A DNA stretch of 36,712 nt from Micromonospora craterilacus (lineage in GTDB: Bacteria; Actinomycetota; Actinomycetes; Mycobacteriales; Micromonosporaceae). The stretch lies in the NCBI RefSeq assembly GCF_003236315.1, contig NZ_POTY01000034.1, positions 1 through 36,712 on the forward strand, in the 5' to 3' direction. This document shows, in pieces, positions 1-7,823 of the stretch; within the stretch, counting starts at the first letter, position 1, and each line of letters opens with the position of its first letter. A program made the position numbers and the translations under genes. Under the pieces are notes generated by a model, which was not told the origin of the DNA, made no database searches, and saw nothing but the letters and a program-made list of their open reading frames with translations.

Positions 1-57
1 GTGTAAGGAAGGGCCCCTTCTTATCGCCTCGCGTGGTTAACGGGCCCCTTTTTAACA
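1..57. repeat. GC-rich inverted-repeat element, possible terminator or dispersed intergenic repeat
   Basis: The first bases hold two copies of an AAGGGCCCC/GGGCCCCTT-type core separated by about 25 bp. The first core (GGAAGGGCCCCTTC, about positions 7-20) is itself almost palindromic. The second core (GGGCCCCTTTTT, about 41-52) ends in a run of five T, so the pair could fold into an intrinsic terminator for a gene to the left. The same GGAAGGGCCCC core recurs on the minus strand in the hairpin at 30690-30732, which suggests a family of dispersed elements. The left edge is cut by the window end, so the full element cannot be judged. Confidence 0.4.
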
Positions 58-100
58 TCTCCCCACCGCCCCGCGACCAGTGCGCCGTGAATCCGGTCTG

Positions 101-128
101 TTACCGGATGGTCATTTCTGGTTACGCT
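101..128 (+). promoter_or_regulatory. Possible promoter of the septum-formation lipoprotein gene
   Basis: TTACCG (101-106) and TACGCT (123-128) are separated by 16 bp and resemble -35 and -10 boxes of a housekeeping sigma promoter. Transcription would begin about 36 nt before the GTG start at 171, leaving room for the ribosome-binding site at 161-166. This rests on box similarity only. Confidence 0.25.
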
Positions 129-170
129 GGTAGCGCCGTCGGTGGACGGCCGCTGGCTGGGGGAGGCGGC

Positions 171-1070
171 GTGCTGCAGCGTGCGACGAGAAGCCTGATC
201 GCGGCCTTCGCCATGGCTGCGCTGCTGGTGGGCTGCGGCGCACCCGGCGGGCTCGACGGCGACCTGGTCGACGACTGGGTGGCGCTGCCGCCGCCCGGTC
301 CGTTCACCCCGGCTGCCGAGGTCTGCCACGAGGCCGACTTCGCCGACGCGGTGCCCGTCGCGGCATACACCCCGGTGGACTGTGCCGCGCCGCACCGGGT
401 GGAAACCGTACATGTCGGTGCTTTTCCCGACGGACGGAGTGAGCCACCACCGATCGCGTCGGCCGAACTACGCACGGCGTTCGCCGACTGCGACAACCGG
501 GCTAACGGCTACGTCGGTGACAACTGGCGGGCCGGCCGGATCCGGCTGGCGGTCGCGGTGCCGTCCGGGCCGGGCTGGGCGGCCGGCTCGCGGTGGTACC
601 GCTGTGACCTGATGGAGGTCAGCACGGCCGAGGCGGCGGCCACGGTCGTGCTGCGTACCGGCTCCCTGCGCGACGCCCTCCGGGCGCCGTCGCCGCTGCG
701 GCTGGGGTGCCAGCAGACACGTGCCGGCCGGGGCGGGGTGGTGGAGACCCTGCGGCCGGTGGACTGCGCCGAGCGCCACGACGCCGAGTTCGCCGGGGTG
801 TGGCAGGCCCCCGACCGCCCGTACCCGTCGGGGAGCGCCGAATGGGCGCCGGTCTACGACGGCTGCCGTTCCGTGCTCGCCCGGTTCGCCAGCCTGCCGG
901 ACGACGGCGACCTGGCCTTCCGCAGCGACATGGTGGTCCGCCCACCCGGTGCCGGCCGGTGGCGGGCCGGGGATCGGGGCGTCCGCTGCTACCTGTGGCT
1001 CGCCGACCGCGCCGTGACCGGGTCGCTCAAGGGCGTCGGCCCGGCCGGCCTGCCGGTGCGGACGAAGTAG
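171..1070 (+). CDS. Septum-formation family lipoprotein
   Basis: Predicted lipoprotein of 299 aa. The GTG start at 171 is chosen because a GGGAGG ribosome-binding site lies at 161-166 and because the protein then begins with a signal peptide: RATR, a hydrophobic stretch, then the lipobox LVGC with Cys22 as the lipidated residue. An upstream in-frame ATG at 33 would put an unlikely leader before this signal. The mature part holds two related modules (about residues 55-165 and 180-290), each starting with a Cys, then a C..xH motif (VDCAAPHRVE and VDCAERHDAE) and ending in a W/RCYLW- or RWYRCDL-like strand. This matches the actinobacterial Septum_form domain (DUF/Pfam family), thought to be extracytoplasmic and linked to division. 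The paired cysteines suggest disulfides. The next gene, nadB, follows after 61 bp. Family assignment is fairly sure; the molecular role is not known. Confidence 0.75.
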   Translation: MLQRATRSLIAAFAMAALLVGCGAPGGLDGDLVDDWVALPPPGPFTPAAEVCHEADFADAVPVAAYTPVDCAAPHRVETVHVGAFPDGRSEPPPIASAELRTAFADCDNRANGYVGDNWRAGRIRLAVAVPSGPGWAAGSRWYRCDLMEVSTAEAAATVVLRTGSLRDALRAPSPLRLGCQQTRAGRGGVVETLRPVDCAERHDAEFAGVWQAPDRPYPSGSAEWAPVYDGCRSVLARFASLPDDGDLAFRSDMVVRPPGAGRWRAGDRGVRCYLWLADRAVTGSLKGVGPAGLPVRTK

Positions 1071-1097
1071 CCGGAACCACTCGTCCCGCCCCCGCCG

Positions 1098-1119
1098 CCC
1101 GAGCTGAGCAGCGCTCGGG
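1098..1119 (+). promoter_or_regulatory. Small hairpin just upstream of nadB
   Basis: CCCGAGC (1098-1104) and GCTCGGG (1113-1119) form a perfect 7-bp inverted repeat with an 8-nt loop, ending 12 bp before the nadB ATG at 1132. It could be a weak terminator for the lipoprotein gene, a leader hairpin or an operator. No T-tract follows, and I see no known NAD-regulator box. Confidence 0.3.
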
Positions 1120-1131
1120 TTGACTGTGGGT

Positions 1132-2823
1132 ATGGAGCTACCGACCGTCGGCCTGCCGGCACTGCCGAGCCTGCTGGCCGCTCCGGCGCCCGGCTGGGTG
1201 GAGACCACCGACGTGATCGTGGTCGGCTCCGGGGTGGCCGGGCTGACCGCCGCGCTGCACCTGCGCGAGGCGGGCCTGCACGTCACCGTGGTCACCAAGG
1301 TCAACATCGACGAGGGGTCGACGCGCTGGGCGCAGGGCGGCATCGCCGCGGTGCTCGATCCGGCGGACACGCCGGCGATGCACGCCTCCGACACCGAGAT
1401 CGCCGGGGTGGGCCTGTGCGACCCGGCGGCGGTGCGCGTCCTGGTGGAGGAGGGGCCGACCCGGCTGCGCGAGCTGATGCGCATCGGCGCCGAGTTCGAC
1501 CGCAATCCCGACGGCTCACTGATGCTCACCCGGGAGGGTGGGCACCGCGCCGACCGGATCGTGCACGCCGGTGGCGACGCGACCGGTGCGGAGGTGCAGC
1601 GGGCGCTGCACGAGGCGGTCCGCCGCGACCCGTGGATCCGGCTGGTCGAGCACGCGCTGGTGCTGGACCTGCTCCGCGCACCCGGCGACGGCCCGGACGG
1701 GCTCGGCCCGGCGTGCGGTATCACCCTGCACGTCCTCGGTGAGGGCAGCGAGGACGGCGTCGGCGCCATCCTGGCCCGGGCGGTCGTGCTGGCCACCGGC
1801 GGGATGGGCCAGATCTTCGCGGCGACCACCAACCCGGCGGTCTCCACCGGCGACGGTGTCGCACTGGCCATGCGCGCCGGGGCGGCGGTCACCGACGTGG
1901 AGTTCGTGCAGTTCCACCCGACCGCGCTGATCGTGTCGGAGCAGGCTCGCCTGACCGGCGCCGGCCACGCCCAGCAGCCGCTGGTTTCCGAGGCGTTGCG
2001 GGGCGAGGGTGCGCACCTGGTGGACGCCGACGGCAAGCGGTTCATGCTCGGCCAGCACGAACTGGCCGAGTTGGCGCCCCGGGACGTGGTGGCCAAGGGC
2101 ATCCACCGGGTGCTGCTGGCCACCGGCGACGACCATGTCTACCTGGACGCCCGCCACCTCGGCGGCGACTTCCTGGCCCGCCGCTTCCCCACCATCGTCG
2201 CCTCCTGCCTGGCCATCGGGGTCGACCCGGGCACCGACCTGATCCCGGTTGCGCCGGCCGCGCACTACGCCTCCGGCGGGGTCCGTACCGACCTGCACGG
2301 CCGGACCTCCATCCCCGGCCTGTACGCCTGCGGCGAGGTCGCCTGCACCGGCGTACACGGTGCGAACCGGCTGGCCAGCAACTCGCTGCTGGAAGGGCTG
2401 GTGTTCTCCCGGCGGATCGCCGACCACATCGCGTCCGGCCTGCCCGAGCAGGCGCGCCCGGCGGACACCGGAGCCTGGCGCGGCGGTACCGGCTGGGTGG
2501 TACCGGCCGCGGTGACGCCGGCGTTGCAGCGGGCCATGACCCGTGGCGCCGGAGTGCTCCGGTCGGCCGCGTCGCTCACCGCGACCGCCACCGAACTGGT
2601 CGACCTGAGCACCGGTCGCGGCACCCCCCGTACCGCCGACTGGGAGGCGACCAACCTGATCACGGTCGCGGCCACGCTGGTCGCCGCCGCGTACGCCCGC
2701 CAGGAGACCCGGGGCTGCCACTGGCGGGAGGACTTCGGATCGGCCGACGAGCGGTGGCACGGCCACCTGGTCGGCGCGATCGGCACGCAGGGCCGGTTGA
2801 CCACTCGGTGGGAGGAAACCTGA
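1132..2823 (+). CDS. nadB: L-aspartate oxidase
   Basis: FAD enzyme that oxidises L-aspartate to iminoaspartate, the first step of de novo NAD synthesis, in the cytoplasm. The 563-aa protein has the N-terminal FAD-binding motif (VVGSGVAGLTAALHL), the STRWAQGGIAA segment, the capping-domain stretch FVQFHPTAL, PRDVV, and the family signature HYASGGVRTD followed by GLYACGEVACTGVHGANRLASN. The C-terminal helical domain is present. ATG at 1132 is preferred; in-frame GTG (1126) and TTG (1120) are alternatives, and no strong ribosome-binding site separates them. nadC overlaps the stop codon, so the two are translationally coupled. The quinolinate synthase gene nadA, often adjacent in actinobacteria, is not in this window. 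Confidence 0.95.
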   Translation: MELPTVGLPALPSLLAAPAPGWVETTDVIVVGSGVAGLTAALHLREAGLHVTVVTKVNIDEGSTRWAQGGIAAVLDPADTPAMHASDTEIAGVGLCDPAAVRVLVEEGPTRLRELMRIGAEFDRNPDGSLMLTREGGHRADRIVHAGGDATGAEVQRALHEAVRRDPWIRLVEHALVLDLLRAPGDGPDGLGPACGITLHVLGEGSEDGVGAILARAVVLATGGMGQIFAATTNPAVSTGDGVALAMRAGAAVTDVEFVQFHPTALIVSEQARLTGAGHAQQPLVSEALRGEGAHLVDADGKRFMLGQHELAELAPRDVVAKGIHRVLLATGDDHVYLDARHLGGDFLARRFPTIVASCLAIGVDPGTDLIPVAPAAHYASGGVRTDLHGRTSIPGLYACGEVACTGVHGANRLASNSLLEGLVFSRRIADHIASGLPEQARPADTGAWRGGTGWVVPAAVTPALQRAMTRGAGVLRSAASLTATATELVDLSTGRGTPRTADWEATNLITVAATLVAAAYARQETRGCHWREDFGSADERWHGHLVGAIGTQGRLTTRWEET

Positions 2824-3716
2824 TGGTTGATACGGAGCGGATGCTGCGCGAGGTCGGGCTGGACCCGGACCAGGTGCGCGGGATCATCGAGAACGCACTG
2901 GCCGAGGACCTCGGCCCGGACGCACTCGACGTCACCAGCGTGGCGACCATCCCGGCCGCGCAGACCGACACCGCCGACCTGGTGGCCCGGGCCGGCGGGG
3001 TGGTCGCCGGGCTGGCCGTCGCCGCCGCCGTGTTCGAGCTGGCCGCCGAGGTGACCGGGGCGGGCCGTACCGTCGAGGTGTCGCTGGTGGCCCGCGACGG
3101 CGACCGGGTGGCCCGCGGCGACGTGCTGGCCACGGTGACCGGCCCCAGCCGAGTGCTGCTCACCGCCGAACGGACCGCACTCAACCTGCTCTGCCGGATG
3201 TCCGGCGTGGCCACCCACACCCGGGCCTGGGCGGACGCCCTGGCCGGCAGCAAGGCGATGGTCCTGGACACCCGCAAGACCACCCCGGGAATGCGCGCCC
3301 TGGAGAAGTACGCGGTCCGCGCCGGCGGCGGCACGAACAAGCGGATGGGCCTGCACGACGTCGCCATGATCAAGGACAACCACAAGTACGCCGCAGGCGG
3401 AATCACGCCCGCCTACCGGCGGGTCCGGGAGGCGTTCCCGGACGTGCCGGTGCAGGTCGAGGTGGACACGCTCACCGAGGCGGTGGAGGCGGTGGAGGCC
3501 GGCGCGAAGTTCCTCCTGCTGGACAACATGCCGCCGTCGGTGCTCGCCGCCGTGGTGGCGGCCGTCGGCGACCGGGCCGAGCTGGAGGCGACCGGCGGGC
3601 TGACCCTCGCCGACGCCGCCGAGGTGGGCGCCACCGGCGTCGACTTCCTCTCGGTCGGCGCGCTCACCCACTCCTCGCCGATCCTGGACATCGCCCTGGA
3701 CCTGCGTACGGAGTGA
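2823..3716 (+). CDS. nadC: Nicotinate-nucleotide pyrophosphorylase (carboxylating), quinolinate phosphoribosyltransferase
   Basis: Converts quinolinate and PRPP to nicotinate mononucleotide, CO2 and PPi. The 297-aa length is typical. Visible motifs are NLLCRMSGVAT (about 121-131), the active-site segment DTRKTTPGMRALEKYAV (149-165), RMGLHDVAMIKDNH (174-187), the acidic strand VEVDTL, LLLDNM and the C-terminal ATGGL phosphate-binding loop. The ATG overlaps the nadB stop (TGATG), with GGAGG at 2811-2815 seven bases before it, so nadB and nadC form an operon. coaX follows after a short gap that seems to hold its own promoter. Confidence 0.96.
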   Translation: MVDTERMLREVGLDPDQVRGIIENALAEDLGPDALDVTSVATIPAAQTDTADLVARAGGVVAGLAVAAAVFELAAEVTGAGRTVEVSLVARDGDRVARGDVLATVTGPSRVLLTAERTALNLLCRMSGVATHTRAWADALAGSKAMVLDTRKTTPGMRALEKYAVRAGGGTNKRMGLHDVAMIKDNHKYAAGGITPAYRRVREAFPDVPVQVEVDTLTEAVEAVEAGAKFLLLDNMPPSVLAAVVAAVGDRAELEATGGLTLADAAEVGATGVDFLSVGALTHSSPILDIALDLRTE

Positions 3717-3723
3717 ACCCGTC

Positions 3724-3738
3724 TAGGCTGCGTGCGTG
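3724..3738 (+). promoter_or_regulatory. Putative leaderless promoter of coaX (-10 box)
   Basis: TAGGCT at 3724-3729 fits the actinobacterial -10 consensus TANNNT and lies exactly 6 nt before the GTG at 3736. No ribosome-binding site is seen between. Transcription would start at or next to the start codon, giving a leaderless mRNA. No good -35 box is seen. Confidence 0.5.
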
Positions 3739-4494
3739 CTGCTCTGCATCGACATCGGGAACACCAACACCGTGCTGGCGACCTTCGACGGCGACAAGCT
3801 GGTGCACTCCTGGCGGATCAAGACCGACGCCCGCTCGACCGCCGACGAACTGGGCCTGATGTTCCGGGGGCTGCTCGCCGGGGATGCCGTCGAGATCACC
3901 GGTGTCGCGGCCTGCTCGACCGTCCCGGCCGCCCTGCGCTCGTTGCGGACCATGCTGACCCGTTACTACGGGGAACTGCCGAGCGTGATCGTGGAGCCCG
4001 GGGTACGCACCGGAGTGCAACTGGCCATCGACAACCCGAAGGAGGTCGGCGCCGACCGGGTGGTCAACACGCTGGCCGCGTACACCCTCTACGGCGGGCC
4101 GTCGATCGTGGTCGACTTCGGCACCACCACCAACTTCGACGTGATCAGCGGCCGGGGTGAGTTCCTCGGCGGGGCGTTCGCGCCGGGCATCGAGATCTCC
4201 TTCGACGCGCTCGCCGCCCGCGCCGCTCAGCTGCGCAAGGTCGAGGCGACCAAGCCGCGCTCGGTGATCGGTAAGAACACCGTCGAGTGCCTCCAGGCGG
4301 GGCTCTACTTCGGCTTCGCCGGGCAGGTGGACCGGATCGTCGAGCGGATGGCCGCCGAACTGGGCGAGCTGAAGGCGGTGATCGCCACCGGCGGGTTGGC
4401 GTCGCTGGTGCTCAACGAGTGCCGGACGATCACCCACCACGAGCCGATGATCACGCTGATCGGGCTGCGCATGGTGTACGAGCGGAACCTCTGA
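3736..4494 (+). CDS. coaX: Type III pantothenate kinase
   Basis: Phosphorylates pantothenate, the first step of CoA synthesis, using the ASKHA-fold type III enzyme. The 252-aa protein opens with the phosphate-1 motif CIDIGNTNT, and carries GADRVVN (about 96-102), the phosphate-2 motif VDFGTTTNFD, GGAFAPGIEIS and the C-terminal ATGGLASLV adenosine motif. All are intact. The GTG start directly follows a -10-like box, so it may be made both from the nadBC operon (19-bp gap after nadC) and from its own leaderless transcript. The nadBC-coaX arrangement groups two nucleotide-cofactor pathways. Confidence 0.95.
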   Translation: MLLCIDIGNTNTVLATFDGDKLVHSWRIKTDARSTADELGLMFRGLLAGDAVEITGVAACSTVPAALRSLRTMLTRYYGELPSVIVEPGVRTGVQLAIDNPKEVGADRVVNTLAAYTLYGGPSIVVDFGTTTNFDVISGRGEFLGGAFAPGIEISFDALAARAAQLRKVEATKPRSVIGKNTVECLQAGLYFGFAGQVDRIVERMAAELGELKAVIATGGLASLVLNECRTITHHEPMITLIGLRMVYERNL

Positions 4495-4699
4495 CGCTCT
4501 GTTTCTGGGTCCTTGCGGTGGGGGTTTCCGGGCAGCCCGGCCGGCTCCGGGCGGTCAGGCTTGATCCCTCCGCCGGGCACGGTCGCCCCCAGCCCGTCGT
4601 GGTCGGGTGCCGCGCAACCGCTCAGGCAGTTGTTTCTGGCTTGGGGCTGCTGGCCGGCTTGCGCGGCTGTTCGGCTTGCCTGGGTGGTTGTGGAGACGG

Positions 4700-4735
4700 C
4701 GCTGGCCGGCACCCTTTGTCGGGTGCCGGCCAGCG
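4700..4735. terminator. Strong hairpin terminator between coaX and the lysozyme-like gene
   Basis: A perfect 15-bp inverted repeat: left arm 4700-4714, 6-nt loop TTTGTC, right arm 4721-4735. It lies 20 bp beyond the stop of the minus-strand gene (4755) and is the best terminator for it. As the genes converge here it could also stop coaX transcripts, though it lies about 205 bp past coaX. No clear T-run follows on either strand, which is common in high-GC actinobacteria. The rest of 4495-4699 shows no gene I can support. Confidence 0.75.
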
Positions 4736-4754
4736 GCTCTGCTTTGTGCGGTTG

Positions 4755-5342
4755 TCAGCTGTTCCAGTACTGGCTGACCAGGTCGGCGGCCTGCTGCTCC
4801 CACTGGGCGTAGGCGTCCGGGTAGGCCGAGACCTGCACCGTCTGGGCGGCGTCGGTCAGCGGCATGTCCTGCCAGCCGTCAACCTGCTTGAGGCCCTTGA
4901 GGAAGGCCAGGGTCGAGTACTCGGGGTCGGTGATCTGCTCCGGGCTACCCCAACCGCTCGACGGCCGCTGCTGGAACAGGCCCAGCGAGTCATGGTCGTT
5001 GAGGTCACCGAGGTGGCCCAGGTTCTCCAGCTTCGACTCCTGCAGGCTGGTCGCGATCGACACCACCGCCGCCCGCTCGGGCAGGCCCGCCTTCTTGGTC
5101 GCGGCGATGATCGCCTTCGCGTTCGAGACCTGCTCGCCGTTCAGGTCGATCTTCGACTGCGCGCCCTGCACACCGTGCGGGATCAGCTTGGCGCTGTCCG
5201 GCTTGTCGGCCTGTACGGCAGCAACCAGGTTGCCGGTGACCGGGCCGGGGTCGGCGTGAGCGGCGATCGGACCGGCGAACACACCACCGGTGAAGGCCAG
5301 ACCAGCAATACCGAGAACGGTCTTACGGAAGATCGTGTTCAT
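4755..5342 (-). CDS. Secreted lysozyme-like (lytic-transglycosylase-type) cell-wall protein
   Basis: Predicted exported protein of 195 aa. The ATG at 5342 has GGAG just upstream and gives a clear Sec signal peptide: MNTIFRKTV, a hydrophobic core, and a likely cleavage site after AHA (residue 30). The C-terminal half (about 70-195) resembles actinobacterial lysozyme-superfamily proteins: AAVVSIATSLQESKLENLG with Glu102 in the place of the usual catalytic Glu, then DHDSLGLFQQRPSSGWG, and a C-terminal AYPDAYAQWEQQA helix. This points to peptidoglycan binding or cleavage outside the cell. No LysM or Rpf domain is seen. It is monocistronic, with a strong terminator after it and a long upstream region. 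Fold assignment is fairly sure; enzymatic activity is inferred. Confidence 0.7.
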   Translation of the reverse strand: MNTIFRKTVLGIAGLAFTGGVFAGPIAAHADPGPVTGNLVAAVQADKPDSAKLIPHGVQGAQSKIDLNGEQVSNAKAIIAATKKAGLPERAAVVSIATSLQESKLENLGHLGDLNDHDSLGLFQQRPSSGWGSPEQITDPEYSTLAFLKGLKQVDGWQDMPLTDAAQTVQVSAYPDAYAQWEQQAADLVSQYWNS

Positions 5343-5656
5343 GACAAAGCTCCATTCGGGGGTTGGCGCACACACACCCATGGGGGTCGGGCCGTGCACG
5401 CGGGCACCGTCAGGCGCTCAGAAGACAAGGGGAAGTACTGGGGATCCGGCGCGTGGGGCGGAGCCTCTTCACGGCGCCGGGACCATCTGTAACGACCGCC
5501 GGCCCACCATCATTCCGGGCCCCGCACACCCACCTCGCCGGGCGTCACTCACCCTCGGCGGGCCACACCCGACAACAGGGACCACCCGACAACAGAAACC
5601 ACCGGGAAAACCAGGAACCACCCGGAGAGACAGACCCCCGGCAGACCCGCGAAAAG
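5343..5656 (-). other. 314-bp leader/promoter region with hairpin and short direct repeat, no gene seen
   Basis: This gap lies between the DUF2550 gene and the lysozyme-like gene. It contains a hairpin with arms CCGGCGC (5446-5452) and GCGCCGG (5474-5480), and two exact copies of CACCCGACAACAG (5566-5578 and 5583-5595, 17-bp period). Weakly coding readings exist but none has a family match. In actinobacteria, genes for secreted cell-wall hydrolases often have long structured leaders, including c-di-AMP (ydaO) riboswitches. I compared by eye and could not find the conserved ydaO core, so no riboswitch is called. Confidence 0.4.
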
Positions 5657-6112
5657 TCAGGCAGCAGGCCAGTCCTGGGAGGCCACACGCGGCGAGACCG
5701 CCCCCGGAGGGGCGGCCTCGAGCCAGGAGAGGAATCCGGTGACGGTGGATCGTGCCATGGCGATCTCGACCGGAGCGTGTCGGCTGGTACACCGGAGGAT
5801 GATCCAGTCGGCCGGCATGGACATCCGTTCCTGCCCTTCCGGCAGGCGCCGTCGCTCCACGGTCAGCCCGTCGCGGGACAACACCCGCCGCGGGCGTACC
5901 GCGAAACTGAACATCCGGTACCAGCGGAGTTCGTCGCCGAGAAACCGGCCGAAGCCGGGCGACCAGCCGCGGCCGTCGAGCATGGTGGAGGTCCGGACGC
6001 TGAGCCGGATGATGCCTCCGCTACGGGTGACGATGGCCCGCCGAACAAAGAGGAACAGGATCGCGCCGAGGATCACGGCGATGCCGATTCCGATCCCTTC
6101 GACGATCTCCAT
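5657..6112 (-). CDS. DUF2550 family membrane protein
   Basis: Protein of 151 aa with one N-terminal membrane segment (about residues 5-24, GIGIGIAVILGAILFLFV) followed by a soluble basic domain. The segments GGIIRLSVR, GFGRFLGDELRWYRMFSF and PADWIILRC match the actinobacterial DUF2550 family, which is commonly found directly after atpC. It starts 12 bp after the atpC stop, so it is very likely cotranscribed with it. Function is unknown. The in-frame ATG at 6112 gives the expected membrane anchor. Confidence 0.8.
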   Translation of the reverse strand: MEIVEGIGIGIAVILGAILFLFVRRAIVTRSGGIIRLSVRTSTMLDGRGWSPGFGRFLGDELRWYRMFSFAVRPRRVLSRDGLTVERRRLPEGQERMSMPADWIILRCTSRHAPVEIAMARSTVTGFLSWLEAAPPGAVSPRVASQDWPAA

Positions 6113-6124
6113 CGGCGGGTCGAC

Positions 6125-6409
6125 TCAGCTGCTCTGAGCGGCGGAGGCCGGGGTCGCGGTCTCGGCCAGCACGGTGACACCCTGCTCGCTCACCGACAGG
6201 AATCCGCCGGCCACCTCGTAGGCGAGCTGCTCGCCACCGGCGAGCTTGATGCGTACCTGGCCGGGCTCGGCGAGCTGGCCGAGCAGGGGCGCGTGCCCCG
6301 GCAGCACACCCAGCTCACCCTCGGTCGTCCGGGCCATGACCATCTCGGCCTTGCCGGACCAGACCTTCTCCTCGACGGCCACGAGCTGGACGTTAAGCTG
6401 CTCTGCCAC
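6125..6409 (-). CDS. atpC: F-type ATP synthase epsilon subunit
   Basis: Epsilon subunit of the F1 central stalk, 94 aa, which is short and lacks the long C-terminal helical hairpin, as in several actinobacteria. The beta-sandwich domain is clear: LNVQLVAVEEKVWSG, TTEGELGVLPGHAPLLGQL and GGFLSVSEQGVTVLAE. The GTG start at 6409 has AAGGAG about 6 nt upstream. Unusually, it does not follow atpD: an LCP gene and a terminator lie between. A -10-like box at 6443-6448 suggests it has its own promoter. Confidence 0.95.
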   Translation of the reverse strand: MAEQLNVQLVAVEEKVWSGKAEMVMARTTEGELGVLPGHAPLLGQLAEPGQVRIKLAGGEQLAYEVAGGFLSVSEQGVTVLAETATPASAAQSS

Positions 6410-6442
6410 GCTGTCTCCTTGCTGAGGCGGCGAATTGGGGAA

Positions 6443-6448
6443 AGTCTA
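6443..6448 (-). promoter_or_regulatory. Putative -10 box for atpC
   Basis: Read on the minus strand this is TAGACT, matching TANNNT. It lies in the 89-bp gap between the LCP stop (6499) and the atpC GTG (6409). Transcription would begin near 6436, leaving about 26 nt that include the AAGGAG ribosome-binding site. No convincing -35 box is seen. Confidence 0.4.
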
Positions 6449-6498
6449 GTCCCGCCCTGGTCATGTTCTTCATGCGGGTGCCGAGACCTGCGCCACGA

Positions 6499-7653
6499 TC
6501 AGCCCTTGTTCACGAATTTGGGGTGTTCGAGCAGGAACGGATCCAGCAGTTCCTTCTCCAGGGCCACGAAGAACTCGTCCACCTCGGGCACGAACTTCTC
6601 GCCGCGGTACTTGCCGTTCTCGTTGTTGACACCGCCGCCCGGCAGCTTGATCATCTGGATGTTGCCGGGGCGGATGTCCTTGAGCGCGAGACCGAAGTCG
6701 ACCACGCTGTGGCCCCGGCCGTTGAAGATCAGCGACTCGCCCGCCGCCCGGAGCACCTTGTCCAGCTTCACCGGGTTGGTCACCACGTCGGCGCTGAACG
6801 CCTGGCTGGCCATCGCCTTGACGAACTGCTGCTGGTGCCGCTGCCGGCCGTAGTCGCCGTCGGGGACACCGCTCGAAGGGTAGCGCTGGCGGACGTAGTC
6901 CAGCGCCTGCCAGCCCTCAAGGTGCTGCTTGCCCTTCGGGTAGACCGCCTGCGGCCCGATGTAGCCCTTGCCGTTGGGGTTGCCCTTGCGGTGCTTGCCG
7001 TCCGGCTCCCGGTGCTCGGAGCGGACCTCCCGCTCGATGTTCATGGTGACGCCGCCCATGGCGTCGACGATCTTCTGGAAGCCGGAGAAGTTGATGATCG
7101 CCCCGGCATCGAAGCGCTCGATCCCGGTGACACGCTGCGCGGTGATGGCGAGCAGTTCGAAGCCTCGTGCCGCGTCCGGCTTCCCGCCGGGCACCCGGCT
7201 GCCGAAGGACATCGCGGCGTTCAGCTTGGTGGTGGAGCCGTTGAACTCCGCCTTGGGGAACGCCGGGATGTCGACGACGAGGTCACGCGGCAGGGAGAAG
7301 AGGTACGCCCGGTCCATCCCCTTCGGCACGTGCAGGACCATGATCGCATCGGACAGCGGCGGAGTGTTCTCGTCTCGTGGGTCGATGCCGACCAGCAGGA
7401 TGTTGAGCGGGCCCTTGATGTCGCTCTTGCCGGCGCCGGCGCCGGCCGCCTCGTCGCCGAAGAGATCCGCCTTGCCGATCGCGCCCTCGTAGCGGGCCAT
7501 CAGCGCCTCGGCGCCGACCAGCGATGTCCCGCTGAGCATCATCAGAACCACGCCGAAGATGGTGCAGAACCGGGCCCAGCCGGGCACGCCCTTCCACATC
7601 GACGATTTACCACTGCGCTTGCCGCGCTTGCCGCCCCTGCCGGCCTTGCTCAC
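6499..7653 (-). CDS. LCP (LytR-CpsA-Psr) family cell-wall glycopolymer ligase-like protein
   Basis: Membrane-anchored protein of 384 aa. LCP proteins transfer lipid-linked polymers (teichoic acids, arabinogalactan and similar) to peptidoglycan. Residues 1-30 are Lys/Arg-rich, then one membrane segment (about 31-48) and an extracellular LCP domain: NILLVGIDPRD (84-94), SDAIMVLHV, LFSLPRDLVVDIP with Arg123, KLNAA, then QRYPSSGVPDGDYGRQRHQQQF. These are the family's pyrophosphate- and lipid-binding motifs. The GTG start has GGAG 5 nt before it. It sits between atpD and atpC, with a terminator on the atpD side, so it is probably expressed from its own promoter in 7654-7820. Confidence 0.92.
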   Translation of the reverse strand: MSKAGRGGKRGKRSGKSSMWKGVPGWARFCTIFGVVLMMLSGTSLVGAEALMARYEGAIGKADLFGDEAAGAGAGKSDIKGPLNILLVGIDPRDENTPPLSDAIMVLHVPKGMDRAYLFSLPRDLVVDIPAFPKAEFNGSTTKLNAAMSFGSRVPGGKPDAARGFELLAITAQRVTGIERFDAGAIINFSGFQKIVDAMGGVTMNIEREVRSEHREPDGKHRKGNPNGKGYIGPQAVYPKGKQHLEGWQALDYVRQRYPSSGVPDGDYGRQRHQQQFVKAMASQAFSADVVTNPVKLDKVLRAAGESLIFNGRGHSVVDFGLALKDIRPGNIQMIKLPGGGVNNENGKYRGEKFVPEVDEFFVALEKELLDPFLLEHPKFVNKG

Positions 7654-7823
7654 GTGCGTCTCCGTTCGTCACGCCCGCTGGGAGATACGGACGTGCGTAG
7701 CGAATGGTTGAAGTCGATGTGCCGCTCATCGGCGCATGAGCGTGGCTAGACGGTATCTCGCGGACGGCAACATCGCCGACCCGGGGAATCGGGCAGCGGC
7801 GATGATACGTCCCGAAGATGAAC

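Noticed and set aside
4287..5492. 401-codon open frame on the plus strand across the coaX end, terminator and lysozyme-like gene
   Set aside because: It runs through a perfect terminator hairpin and opposite a clear secreted protein with a signal peptide; no family match.
5343..5520. c-di-AMP (ydaO) riboswitch before the lysozyme-like gene
   Set aside because: Expected from the gene type, but the conserved core segments could not be matched by eye; only an ordinary hairpin is clear.
5290..5742. Plus-strand frames in the gap before the DUF2550 gene
   Set aside because: The Thr/Pro/Arg-rich peptides show no conserved segment, no ribosome-binding site and overlap the leader of the minus-strand gene.
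7724..7741. Inverted repeat GCTCAT-N6-ATGAGC upstream of the LCP gene
   Set aside because: Short arms and no regulator nearby; it could be an operator but chance is a fair explanation.
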